NCBI GenBank assembly: GCA_016934985.1
Contig: JAFGRU010000004.1
Location: 1-55,551 of the forward strand
Direction: 5' to 3'
From: Deltaproteobacteria bacterium
GTDB taxonomy: Bacteria > Desulfobacterota > Desulfuromonadia > Desulfuromonadales > JAAYDE01
Length of the DNA stretch: 55,551 bases
Under the pieces are notes generated by a model that made no database searches, was not told the DNA's origin, and saw only the letters and a program-made list of their open reading frames with translations. This document shows positions 34,197 through 43,201 of this stretch, one piece after another. How positions within the stretch are numbered: the first letter of the stretch is position 1; every line of letters starts with the position of its first letter. The position numbers and the translations under genes are program-made.

Positions 34197-36386
34197 TTGA
34201 CAGAGTCGTTTGTTGCCCAGGTTGCCGTTGCCGCTCCCCTCGATAAAATACTTTCCTATGTAGTTCCTGCCGCCTTGGTGGCGACGGTGCGGCCGGGGTG
34301 TCTCCTGAAGGTTCCCCTGGGGCGTCGCATTGTTTACGGCTATCTCCTGTCCCAGGCCCTCGGTTGCGGCGAAGGGCTCAAGGAGGTTGCCGAAGTGGTT
34401 GACGAGGCCCCTCTTTTCCCCTCTGGAATGACGGCGTTTTTTGAACGCATGGCCCAGTACTATCATTATCCCCTTGGCGAGGTAATTGCCACCGGTGTGC
34501 CGGTCGGTCTTTTCGGCCATGCCGGCAATCCCGAGTCGGTTGGAGACCGGTATTATGTGCCCACGGCATTAGCCGGATTACCCCGGGGTGCCCGCCAGCA
34601 GGAGCTTCTGAAATGGCTGCGGGACCATGGCGGCGCCTCTCGCAGGGAGCTTAACACGCTTTTTCCCGGGTCTTCGCAGGTTTTCAAACGTCTTGTAGAG
34701 TGCGGCTATCTTTTAATGGAGGAAGGGCCCGGCCGTGAATTTAGGCCCTTGGCGAATTCTGACGGACGGCGTCCGGAACTTTCCGCCGAGCAGGGGAAGG
34801 CGTTCTCGACCATAGTGACAGCTCTGGAGCGTGGTTTGTTTGCGACCTTTCTGCTTCATGGCGTAACCGGCAGCGGCAAAACTGAAGTTTATATGCGGGC
34901 CGTTGAGGAGACTCACCGCCGTGGTCACAAAGCCCTGGTTCTGGTGCCTGAAATCGCCCTGACCCCGCAGTTGGTTGGCCGCTTCCAGGAGCGTTTCTCC
35001 CTTTCTGGCTTATCCATGGCGGTTTTGCATTCCGGCCTGTCACGTGCTGAACGCAAGAAAGCCTGGAGGGGGATTTGCGCTGGCAGTATCGATGTGGCCA
35101 TCGGGGCCCGCTCTGCGGTTTTCGCCCCGTTTGAACGCCTCGGCCTGATCGTTGTCGACGAGGAACACGATGCCAGTTACAAGCAGAGTGAGGGGTTTCG
35201 CTATAATGCCCGCGATATGGCTATTTTGCGGGCGCAGATGGATGGCGCGACAGTTGTCCTTGGCAGTGCTACGCCGTCATTGCCGGCTTTTCAGCATGCC
35301 AGAGAGGGGCGTATTGTTTATCTCGGCCTAAAGGAACGGGCCCTGTCCCGTCCCCTCCCGGAGGTGAAACTGGTCGACCTCACCCGCTCCCAGCGCAAAG
35401 GGGTCCTGTCCCAGGAACTGGGAGTAGCCCTCAGGGAAACGCTTGAGCGCAAGGAACAGTCCCTGCTTCTTCTCAATCGTCGAGGTTTTGCCCCTTTCCT
35501 TCTTTGTCATTCCTGCGGAACGGCGATTCGTTGTCCCAATTGCGAGATAACCCTGACCTATTATCAAAAGAAGAATCTCCTGCGCTGTCACTATTGCGAC
35601 CATATGATCGAGCCTCTTCAGACCTGCCCCCACTGCTCGGGGGGGGATGTCCGGCCCTATGGCAGCGGCACCGAGAGGCTGGAAGACGATCTGAAACGTC
35701 TTTTTCCCGAGGCCAGGGTGGCCCGCATGGACAGCGACAGCATGGGGCGCAAGGGCGCTTATCAGGAATTGGTGTCGCGCATGGCCAAAAAAGATATCGA
35801 TATCCTGGTCGGCACCCAGATGATTTCAAAGGGCCATGACTTTGAAAATGTCACCTTGGTGGGTGTCGTCAACGCCGATAGTGCTCTTTTCCTCCCGGAT
35901 TATCGGGCCGCGGAGCGGACCTTTTCTCTCCTCACCCAGGTTTCCGGCCGTGCCGGGAGGGGCGCGCTTCCGGGGCGGGTTTTTATTCAAACCCATAATC
36001 CTGACCATTATGTTTTTAAGAGTGTTGTTGGCCATGACTACGAGACTTTTTTCGAGGAAGAAATTCGCTTCCGCCGGGAGGCCGCCTACCCGCCATTCGG
36101 ATTTCTCGCCAATCTCGTGCTGGCGGGGGAAAATCCGGAAAAAACCGAGGAGGCTGCCGCAGCTCTGGCCAGCTGTCTGCGCCGCCAGGCGGATCAGGTT
36201 GAGATTCTGGGCCCCGCGGCCTGCCTGTTAAGTCGGATCAGGAAGAAGTTTCGCTATCAGGTGGTCCTGAAGTCGCAGCGACGCTTTCCACTGCACAGGC
36301 TTTTGAAGGATGCCCTGGTTTTTCAAAAAAATCTGCCGGGAAATGTTAAAATGGTTCTTGATATCGATCCTCTCGACATGTTTTGA
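34197..36386 (+). CDS. priA: Primosomal replication restart helicase PriA
   Basis: PriA recognises stalled or repaired forks and reloads the replisome. The 729-residue protein has an N-terminal fork-binding domain (VAVAAPLDKILSYVVP, PGCLLKVPLGRR), the helicase P-loop LLHGVTGSGKTEVYMR, the DEEH box in LIVVDEEHDASYKQ, and eight zinc-binding cysteines between CHSCGTAIRCPNC and CHYCDHMIEPLQTCPHC. The second helicase lobe has VLVGTQMISKGHDF (as ILVGTQMISKGHDF) and SGRAGRG. The start is TTG 34197, with ggagg four bases upstream. It follows DAHP synthase by 63 bases on the same strand and may be cotranscribed. Confidence 0.96.
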   Translation: MTESFVAQVAVAAPLDKILSYVVPAALVATVRPGCLLKVPLGRRIVYGYLLSQALGCGEGLKEVAEVVDEAPLFPSGMTAFFERMAQYYHYPLGEVIATGVPVGLFGHAGNPESVGDRYYVPTALAGLPRGARQQELLKWLRDHGGASRRELNTLFPGSSQVFKRLVECGYLLMEEGPGREFRPLANSDGRRPELSAEQGKAFSTIVTALERGLFATFLLHGVTGSGKTEVYMRAVEETHRRGHKALVLVPEIALTPQLVGRFQERFSLSGLSMAVLHSGLSRAERKKAWRGICAGSIDVAIGARSAVFAPFERLGLIVVDEEHDASYKQSEGFRYNARDMAILRAQMDGATVVLGSATPSLPAFQHAREGRIVYLGLKERALSRPLPEVKLVDLTRSQRKGVLSQELGVALRETLERKEQSLLLLNRRGFAPFLLCHSCGTAIRCPNCEITLTYYQKKNLLRCHYCDHMIEPLQTCPHCSGGDVRPYGSGTERLEDDLKRLFPEARVARMDSDSMGRKGAYQELVSRMAKKDIDILVGTQMISKGHDFENVTLVGVVNADSALFLPDYRAAERTFSLLTQVSGRAGRGALPGRVFIQTHNPDHYVFKSVVGHDYETFFEEEIRFRREAAYPPFGFLANLVLAGENPEKTEEAAAALASCLRRQADQVEILGPAACLLSRIRKKFRYQVVLKSQRRFPLHRLLKDALVFQKNLPGNVKMVLDIDPLDMF

Positions 36387-36502
36387 GCAAATCAGGTTCG
36401 AAACTTTACAGTGTCACCGCAGCTGCCCAGGGAAGCTTGTGTGAGGCCGGCAAACAGCAGGGTGAAGAGGGTTCATTGTTTTTATAGCCAAGGAGGGCTT
36501 TT

Positions 36503-37657
36503 GTGTATCGTCGTCTGAACATTGTTCTTCTGACAGTACTTTTCGTCTTTTCAGCTTTATTTACCGCCTGTGTGAAGAAGCCGGAGAAAATTCCGCCACC
36601 AGTAGTGGAGGTCCCTCCTCTGAAGGAGGTGGAATGGCAGGACCTTGACGGTTGGGCCGCTCAGGATTTTCTCAAGGTATTCGACTCGTTTCGTAAGAGC
36701 TGCCGGGTATTGCAGCGGCAAAACCGCTGGCAGGATGTCTGCCGGGAGGAGGTGCTGTCCCGCATTACTTCAAGCTCTGAAGCGGAAGAATTTTTCCGAT
36801 CCCGGTTTCAACCCTATCAGGTCCGCAATCCCGACGGTTCGACGGTCGGTCTTCTTACCGGCTACTATGTTCCTGACCTGGAGGGAAGCCGAACCCCTTC
36901 TAAACATTTTTCCTATCCCCTCTACCGTGATCCGGATGATCTTCTGACGGTCGATTTAACAGGCGTATACCCCGAACTCAAAGGCTTTCGCCTGAAAGGC
37001 CGGGTGGTAGGGAAAAAGGTCGTACCCTACTGGAGCAGGGAAGAGATTGACGGGCCGGGGCAGCCGCTGGAAGGCGAGGAAATATTTTGGGTTAATGACC
37101 CTGTAGATCTTTTTTTCCTTCATATTCAGGGTTCCGGACGCATCAATCTTCCCAATGGGGAAGAGGTGCTGGTAGGTTATGCCAATCAGAATGGCTTCCC
37201 TTATCGATCCATCGGCAAACTGCTGCTGGAAAGCGGCGCCATGACCCGCGATCAGATGTCCATGCAGAACATTCGTTCCTGGGCGCAAAACAACCCGGAT
37301 AAAGTGGCAAAGCTGCTCAATGAAAATCCCAGCTACATCTTTTTTACCGAGCTTTCTCCCGATTGGAAGGTGCCCCCGGGGTCTTTGGGCATTCCCCTCA
37401 CGCCCCGTTACAGCCTGGCCGTGGATCCGGCGATCATCCCTCTTGGCAGTCCGGTGTTTGTGACCACCACCTGGCCGGGGACCGATTATCCCCTCAAGCG
37501 TCTCATGCTGGCCCAGGACACGGGCGGGGCAATAAAGGGGGCGGTGCGGGGCGACTTCTTTTGGGGGATCGGGCGGACTGCCGGAAATTTTGCCGGACGT
37601 ATGAAGCAGGATGTCCATTTCTGGGTTTTGCTGCCCGCCAAGGACCGGGATAGTTGA
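36503..37657 (+). CDS. mltA: Membrane-bound lytic murein transglycosylase A (lipoprotein)
   Basis: MltA cleaves peptidoglycan strands between MurNAc and GlcNAc with formation of 1,6-anhydroMurNAc. The 384-residue precursor has a lipoprotein signal with the lipobox cysteine in SALFTACVKK (residue 22 or so), so it is anchored in a membrane, usually the outer one. The MltA domain includes GLLTGYYVPDLEGSR, FFLHIQGSGRINLPNGEE, GYANQNGFPYRSIG and the 3D domain at the end with the catalytic aspartate in QDTGGAIKGAVRGDFFWG. Start GTG 36503 follows aaggaggg. The gene is followed by an HDOD gene 128 bases away on the same strand. Confidence 0.94.
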   Translation: MYRRLNIVLLTVLFVFSALFTACVKKPEKIPPPVVEVPPLKEVEWQDLDGWAAQDFLKVFDSFRKSCRVLQRQNRWQDVCREEVLSRITSSSEAEEFFRSRFQPYQVRNPDGSTVGLLTGYYVPDLEGSRTPSKHFSYPLYRDPDDLLTVDLTGVYPELKGFRLKGRVVGKKVVPYWSREEIDGPGQPLEGEEIFWVNDPVDLFFLHIQGSGRINLPNGEEVLVGYANQNGFPYRSIGKLLLESGAMTRDQMSMQNIRSWAQNNPDKVAKLLNENPSYIFFTELSPDWKVPPGSLGIPLTPRYSLAVDPAIIPLGSPVFVTTTWPGTDYPLKRLMLAQDTGGAIKGAVRGDFFWGIGRTAGNFAGRMKQDVHFWVLLPAKDRDS

Positions 37658-37785
37658 AAATACAAGATATTTCTCAAAATTATTTGTGTTTTTCAATCTT
37701 GGAAGGCGGGCCTGAAATTTTGGTGCTAAATTTGCTATGTTCTTCAGAGACCAAAAACCGGAAAGTTCTATGAAGGGGATTATAT

Positions 37786-38637
37786 ATGTTGACAGATTTA
37801 GCTGAAGTTGCTCACAAAGTAAAAGAAATTCCACCGATGCCGGTTGTGGCCGTCAAGGTCATCGAACTTCTTGGCGATCCGAAAATGACCTTTAAGAAAC
37901 TGAGTGAAGTGATTGCCAAAGACCAGGCGGTTTCAGCACGGATTTTGAAAATGTCCAATTCAAGCTTTTATGCTCCCGTGCGCAAAATCAACTCTCTTGA
38001 TCAGGCCATTGTCCTGCTTGGTGAAAATACCCTGAAAAGTCTGGTCCTGGCTTTCAGCCTCAAAGGGATCAGCCGCAAATTCGGGCTCGTTGAAAAAATG
38101 CAGTGGGAAGATTCCATGGGCTGTGCCATTGGTGCCCGCCTGGTGGCCAAATGGTACAAAAGCGCCGACCCCGAGGAAGCTTTCATGGCCGGCCTGTTTC
38201 GCCACATCGGCAGGGTGGTGATGAACAATATTGATTCCGAGAAGTATCAGATGGTGATTGAGGGTGTTTATAACGGAGAAGGTACGGTTTCCGAGTTGGA
38301 ACAGAGCTATTTCCCGTTCAGCCACGGTGAGATCGGCGCCGCCGTTCTGGCGGAGTGGAACTTTCCTGAGATGCTTATTGAGGTGGTTCGCAACCACGAG
38401 GAATTTACCGGCGAGGAGTCGGAGGAACCTGAATATATGAGAATGGCAGCCACCGTGAATCTGGCCGACCAGATGTGCCAGCGCCTGGGGATCGGAAGCC
38501 GTCTGCCTGATCACGCTGTTGAGATTGGCGAATGTCCAGGTTCCAGGGTTCTGGGCGTTGATGCCGAACAGGCGGAGCAGCTTCTGGAAGAGTTCAACAG
38601 CCTGTTCGAAAGGGACCGGGATGCCTTTTTCGGTTGA
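37786..38637 (+). CDS. HDOD-domain signalling protein
   Basis: A 283-residue protein consisting of one HDOD domain (about 10-210): KEIPPMPVVAVKVIELLGDP, VIAKDQAVSARILKMSNSSFY, INSLDQAIVLLGENTLKSLV, FMAGLFRHIGRVV, FPFSHGEIGAAVLAEWNFPE. HDOD domains are related to HD phosphohydrolases but lack catalytic metal residues; they occur in proteins governing motility, development or second-messenger responses, and the mechanism is poorly known. It is cytosolic. Start ATG 37786 is preceded by aagggg. A terminator follows at 38679. Confidence 0.88.
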   Translation: MLTDLAEVAHKVKEIPPMPVVAVKVIELLGDPKMTFKKLSEVIAKDQAVSARILKMSNSSFYAPVRKINSLDQAIVLLGENTLKSLVLAFSLKGISRKFGLVEKMQWEDSMGCAIGARLVAKWYKSADPEEAFMAGLFRHIGRVVMNNIDSEKYQMVIEGVYNGEGTVSELEQSYFPFSHGEIGAAVLAEWNFPEMLIEVVRNHEEFTGEESEEPEYMRMAATVNLADQMCQRLGIGSRLPDHAVEIGECPGSRVLGVDAEQAEQLLEEFNSLFERDRDAFFG

Positions 38638-38678
38638 AACCGGTTTCTGCCAATATTTTGACACAACATGTTTTTTTG

Positions 38679-38717
38679 AAAAGATGGATGTTATTTGATG
38701 ATGTCCATCTTTTTTTG
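38679..38717 (+). terminator. Terminator between the HDOD gene and the fadL-like gene
   Basis: AAAAGATGGA (38679-38688) pairs with TCCATCTTTT (38704-38713), followed by a run of seven T. It lies 31 bases before the next start codon, so any readthrough would also transcribe that gene. Confidence 0.8.
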
Positions 38718-38747
38718 ATTTGCCGTTTCGGGGGAGGAGACAGGTCA

Positions 38748-40007
38748 ATGACAAAAAAATCAAGCGCTTGGAGCATTGTTTGGGGATTGTGGTTTTTCTT
38801 CGCCACAATTCTGTCGTGGAACTGTCAGGTGCAGGCATCCGGTTTTGGTGTCTTCACCCAGGGGGCTTCCGCCTTGGGCCAGGCCGCTGCTGTTACCGCC
38901 CATACCAACGGCCCTTCCACCATTTTTTACAATCCCGCCCTGCTCAACGATCTCGAGGGGACCCAGCTGGAAGCCGGGACCACGCTGTTTGTTTTCAATC
39001 GTGAATTCCATAGCGATGATGACGGCGACACCCACGAAATGGAAGATAAATTAAAATTTCCGAGCACCTTTTATCTCTCCCATGTCATTAATGACAAGCT
39101 GGCGGCTGGCATCGGTCTGTTTTTCCCTTTTGGTCTGGCCACCGACTGGAAGGATGACTGGGAGGGACGATATATTTCCACCAAAGCGGAGATGGTGACT
39201 TACACACTCAACCCGGTGGTTTCCTACCGTATTCATCCCCGAGTTTCTCTGGCAGCAGGTCTTGACATTGTTTATCTGGATGCTTCCCTGGCAAACAAAC
39301 TCGATTTTTCTGTTTTGAGTGCTGATGATGGCAGTCAAAAGTTTACAGGGGATGATTGGGGTTTGGGCTACAATCTTGGTATGGCCATCCAACTTACCGA
39401 CAAGGCCAGGCTTGGTATTTCTTATCGTAGTGCAGTCGATTTGACCATTGAAGGAAACGCGAAATTTTCCGATATCCCGTCAGGCTATGAATCCAATTTC
39501 CCCAGCACAGGAGGAGAAGCCGACCTGACCCTGCCACAGCAGCTGACTTTCGGCCTGGCTTATCAAGTCAGCGAGCCGCTGATTGTGGAGGTCGGAGCCC
39601 GTTGGGAAGATTGGTCTTCCTTCGACGAGTTGGTCATCAAACTGGATCAGTCTGTGGGGCTTCCACCTCCTGGTGTTTCCGAGCAGGCCACTCGGCGCGA
39701 GTGGAGTGATACATGGTCCTTCAATGTAGGTGCCCAGTATCGGGTCAACGAAAACCTGGCTCTGTCGGCCGGGTATCTGTACGGTGACAATCCCGTACCC
39801 GACTCTTCTTTCGACCCGTCCATTCCCGACTCAGACACCCATCTTTTCACCTTGGGCGCGGACATCGATGTTGGCAATGCGACGATTTCTTTAGGTTATG
39901 GTTTTCAAAAACAGAAAGACAGGGATAAGGACTATGGTGATGCTATGGGCACCTATTCGACCGAAGCCCACCTGTTTGCTCTCAGCATCGGTTACAGGTT
40001 TATGTGA
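38748..40007 (+). CDS. FadL/OmpP1-family outer-membrane transporter
   Basis: An outer-membrane barrel for long-chain fatty acids or other hydrophobic compounds. From ATG 38748 the precursor has 419 residues: a signal peptide (WGLWFFFATILSWNCQVQAS) and the family N-terminus GFGVFTQGASALGQAAAVTA followed by the NPA motif in TIFYNPALLNDL, which plugs the barrel. The end is ALSIGYRFM, a normal final strand. The chosen start has gggggaggag nine bases upstream; a longer frame from 38634 would run through the preceding terminator. With the acyl-CoA synthetase at 16173 the cell has at least the outer parts of a fatty or aromatic acid uptake route. Confidence 0.92.
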   Translation: MTKKSSAWSIVWGLWFFFATILSWNCQVQASGFGVFTQGASALGQAAAVTAHTNGPSTIFYNPALLNDLEGTQLEAGTTLFVFNREFHSDDDGDTHEMEDKLKFPSTFYLSHVINDKLAAGIGLFFPFGLATDWKDDWEGRYISTKAEMVTYTLNPVVSYRIHPRVSLAAGLDIVYLDASLANKLDFSVLSADDGSQKFTGDDWGLGYNLGMAIQLTDKARLGISYRSAVDLTIEGNAKFSDIPSGYESNFPSTGGEADLTLPQQLTFGLAYQVSEPLIVEVGARWEDWSSFDELVIKLDQSVGLPPPGVSEQATRREWSDTWSFNVGAQYRVNENLALSAGYLYGDNPVPDSSFDPSIPDSDTHLFTLGADIDVGNATISLGYGFQKQKDRDKDYGDAMGTYSTEAHLFALSIGYRFM

Positions 40008-40061
40008 GATCTGAATGAAGTTGAGGAAGCTGTTCCCAAAACAATATCATCGGGGGAAAAC

Positions 40062-40874
40062 ATGTTTACGTACCTGATGGAAAACCAGGATGAGGCCCTT
40101 CGCCTTACCGTCAAGACCGACAAAAGCGCTCTGATCCGCCAAGCGGTCTGGGCAGGTATCCGACCCGGCATGAGGGTTGCGGATATCGGCTGTGGTGCTG
40201 GGGTGACCAGTTCTTATTTATATGATCTGGTGTGGCCGGGAGGCTCAGTAACAGGTGTGGATGCTTCACAGGAAAGAATTGAGCATGCCCGCGGGAACTA
40301 CGAAAAAGAGGGCCTGGATTTTGTCTGTCATGATTTTCACCGGGACCTGAAGGGCTTGGGGGCCTTCGATTTCATCTGGGTCCGGTTTGTTCTCGAATAC
40401 AACCGCTCCGAAAGCTTTGGTATTGTCCGGAACTTGGCCGAAATTTTAAAACCGGGCGGCATTCTCTGTCTCATTGACTTGGACTACAATTGCCTTTCTC
40501 ATTTCGGCCTTTCGCAGAGGCTCGAAAAAAATGTTCAGGGCGTGATTAAAACCCTGGAAGAAAAAGCGGATTTTGACCCCTACGTAGGGCGCAAGCTCTA
40601 TTCCTTCCTTTATGACCTGGGTTTTGAGGATATCGATGTTCAGATAAAACCCCATCACCTCTTTTTCGGTCATGTGAGCGAAAAAGACCGCTTCAATTGG
40701 ATGAAAAAATTGGAAGTGGCGGCGCGTAATTCAGGCTGGGCCTTTGAAGATTATGAAGATGGCTTTGATGGTTTTCACCAGGAGTTTGAGACTTTTTTTG
40801 CCGATCCCCGGCGCTTTACCTACACTCCTATGATTTCCTGTCGCGGCTGTCGGCCAAAAATCGAGAGACCCTGA
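40062..40874 (+). CDS. SAM-dependent methyltransferase
   Basis: A 270-residue class I methyltransferase: VADIGCGAGVTSSYLYDLVWPG (glycine motif plus following helix), VTGVDASQERIEHARGNYE, and FDFIWVRFVLEYNRS with KPGGILCLIDLDY. The C-terminal third (QIKPHHLFFGHVSEKDRFNW) resembles small-molecule or lipid methyltransferases of the UbiE-like type. The substrate is unknown. It follows the fadL-like gene by 54 bases and may be in its transcript. The 249 bases after it, up to the convergent HD-GYP gene, hold nothing I can support. Confidence 0.85.
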   Translation: MFTYLMENQDEALRLTVKTDKSALIRQAVWAGIRPGMRVADIGCGAGVTSSYLYDLVWPGGSVTGVDASQERIEHARGNYEKEGLDFVCHDFHRDLKGLGAFDFIWVRFVLEYNRSESFGIVRNLAEILKPGGILCLIDLDYNCLSHFGLSQRLEKNVQGVIKTLEEKADFDPYVGRKLYSFLYDLGFEDIDVQIKPHHLFFGHVSEKDRFNWMKKLEVAARNSGWAFEDYEDGFDGFHQEFETFFADPRRFTYTPMISCRGCRPKIERP

Positions 40875-41123
40875 ACCAGTCGCTTCTGTCTCGACTTTGT
40901 TACTATTCAGGACAAGGACTCGGGTTGCCCATGAAAAGGGCATCTGCCGCCCGGATGGCGGCAGTTAAGCCCCCATGGATGGGTTCACGCGGCGCTTGGA
41001 ATGGGTGATGCGAGGCATTGTGCCGATAATCCGAATAATTCTTCGACTGTTTCCTCGGCCCGGTTGCCACTTTTACTGGCAGCATCGACCATCCCAACGG
41101 ATCATGCTTTTCGGGTTTTAATT

Positions 41124-43193
41124 CTAGCTCTTGCCGGTCGGGGACTTGCCAAATAACCTGACATTGTTCTTGTGCGAATCTGTTTTGCCCTCCCCATTAT
41201 GGGCATCCTTAGCTGATCCTGAAGACCGGTCCAGTTCCCGACATGCCTTTTCAATGGCGTTGCCTGAAATTTTGTCGTAATAACTCATCAAAGCCCGGAC
41301 GATTTTTTCGTCAAAATGAACACCGCTCTCTGCTCTCAGGAGCCGGACGGCATCAACCAGGGGCATGGGGTCCCGGTAATGCCTCTCTGCCGTAATGGCT
41401 TCAAAAAAATCGGCTGCGGCGATGATTTTTGCCCCTAAGGGAATTTCGTCCCCTTTCAACCCGTCCGGGTAACCGCTGCCATCCAATTTTTCGTGATGAG
41501 AACCGGCCACTACGGGAACCTGTCGATAGATTCCTTCGAAATTGATCTGCTCAAGAATCTCTTTGGTTTTTGCCGAATGGGTTTTGACAATTTCGTATTC
41601 ATCCTTGTTGAGGCGCCCCTGCTTTTTCAGAATGGAATCCGGGACACCGATTTTACCGTAATCGTGGAGCAGAGAGGCAACTTTGACCATATCCCTGAAG
41701 TCATCCGAAAGCCCCAGTTCACTGCAGATTCCCAACGCGTATTCGGTGACTTTTTCAGAGTGCCCTGCGGTAAACGGGTCACGGCTTTCAATGCTGGCAC
41801 CCAGCACCCGGATGGTTGAGTTGAACTGTTTGGCGGTGTTTTCCAGGCGTTCGGCGTTGCGAATACTGACCCCGATTACGGGCGTGATCCCAAGGAGGAG
41901 ATTGAGATCGTTCTGTACCAGGGGACGTTTGGTCTTGAGATTGTCGACAAGAAGAACGCCAATGGACTCATCCTCGCAGATAATGGGACAGCAGATGCAG
42001 GATTGGACGCCCAATTTTTTTAAAAACAGAAAGCCGCGGTCAATATCCTGTTCTTCGATATTGTCTATATCGTTGATAAGGAAGGGCTTCTGTTCGTTAA
42101 AAGCACGAGAGAAAATACCTTTGCTGCTGTTTTTGTGCAGATAGAAAGGAATATTCCTGAGCAGATCCAGTTGGTTCTGGTTGTAGCCGAAGCCCGCGTG
42201 GAGGACCAGCTCCTCTTTGTCTTTGTCGGCGAGCAGCAGCAGGCCGCGGTCAAAGTCGAGACGTTTCTGGAGAATTTGGACAAGGCTGTTGAGGATGCTG
42301 TTTATGTCGGTCTGTTTGCTGATGACATGGCCGATTTCATTGGACAGCAGAACATTGTTGTAATTGATATTGATCTGATTGAGTAACTCTTCAGTGGAAA
42401 TACGAATATTCTGGAGGCTTGGCTTCACCTCTTTCTTGTGAGAAATTTCGGTTGCCAGAGCGAGGGATAGAAGGCCGATAATGCTGATGGGCAGGTAGTA
42501 GGCCAGGGTGTCATGAAGGTTGAAAAACAGCAAGATGGGAAGAAAGAGAAAGACCAGGACCGAAGTGATATTTCTGATTCTTTTCCACAAGGCGGAATAG
42601 GTTTTGGGATAGGAAATAACGTATCGGCAGCTTTCTCCCCCTTTAAACATGCATTCCGTGTGTTCGATATGCGGAATGCTATTGTTCAGCAGTTCGCCGA
42701 CGGCCTCGAAAAACCCGAGGCGATTTTCACATTGAAAGGGTTCTTCCTGGACGTCCGCTAAAGGGGTTACGTTGATTTCAACCTTGTTAGGGGCCAGTTT
42801 TTTGGATTCGTAGGAAGTCGATTTGGTGAAATGAGGTGTCGCCCGCTTGATCATGTAATAGGCGGTTGAAATGTCGAGCATGCCAAGAACGAAGTTCCTG
42901 ACCAGGCCTCTTGAGTCTGGCGATGCGCCATAGCGGCCCGCTTCACGGGCGATGTTGGGGTTGCCGGTCAGCTGAACGAGGCGCTCGTAAAAACGATTGA
43001 CCTGACTCTGGGTGAACCAGTGACTGTCGTCTCTTGCCTCGTAGGGTTTCATCCCTGCGAATGCTAGCAACTCATTGACATTGATATAACTATAACGGCT
43101 GCGGATCAGGTTGAGGTAAAGGCCGATTATCCGGCTGTTGTAGAGAGGCTTTTCAGTCGAGGCCTCCTGTTTTTGGTAGTCAGTCTTCTCCAT
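41124..43193 (-). CDS. Membrane HD-GYP cyclic-di-GMP phosphodiesterase with V4R-like and GAF sensor domains
   Basis: A 689-residue protein that should hydrolyse cyclic di-GMP. Layout: N-terminal cytosolic sensor 18-195 ending in HTECMFKGGESCRYVISY, which looks like the V4R/heme-NO-binding-related domains; two transmembrane helices 208-224 and 231-248; a linker; GAF 285-450; HD-GYP 465-645. The HD pair is H510-D511 in SLLHDYGKIGVP, the HHE is at 566-568, and GYP is 574-576 in HHEKLDGSGYPDGL. All metal and GYP residues are present, so it should be active. The C-terminal 45 residues are polar and disordered. It follows the PilZ gene by eight bases on the same strand, so the two form an operon. 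Confidence 0.9.
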   Translation of the reverse strand: MEKTDYQKQEASTEKPLYNSRIIGLYLNLIRSRYSYINVNELLAFAGMKPYEARDDSHWFTQSQVNRFYERLVQLTGNPNIAREAGRYGASPDSRGLVRNFVLGMLDISTAYYMIKRATPHFTKSTSYESKKLAPNKVEINVTPLADVQEEPFQCENRLGFFEAVGELLNNSIPHIEHTECMFKGGESCRYVISYPKTYSALWKRIRNITSVLVFLFLPILLFFNLHDTLAYYLPISIIGLLSLALATEISHKKEVKPSLQNIRISTEELLNQININYNNVLLSNEIGHVISKQTDINSILNSLVQILQKRLDFDRGLLLLADKDKEELVLHAGFGYNQNQLDLLRNIPFYLHKNSSKGIFSRAFNEQKPFLINDIDNIEEQDIDRGFLFLKKLGVQSCICCPIICEDESIGVLLVDNLKTKRPLVQNDLNLLLGITPVIGVSIRNAERLENTAKQFNSTIRVLGASIESRDPFTAGHSEKVTEYALGICSELGLSDDFRDMVKVASLLHDYGKIGVPDSILKKQGRLNKDEYEIVKTHSAKTKEILEQINFEGIYRQVPVVAGSHHEKLDGSGYPDGLKGDEIPLGAKIIAAADFFEAITAERHYRDPMPLVDAVRLLRAESGVHFDEKIVRALMSYYDKISGNAIEKACRELDRSSGSAKDAHNGEGKTDSHKNNVRLFGKSPTGKS

Positions 43194-43201
43194 ACATTCT
43201 T

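Noticed and set aside
33354..34520. 388-codon minus-strand frame opposite DAHP synthase and priA
   Set aside because: Runs across two recognised genes on the other strand and shows no protein family features.
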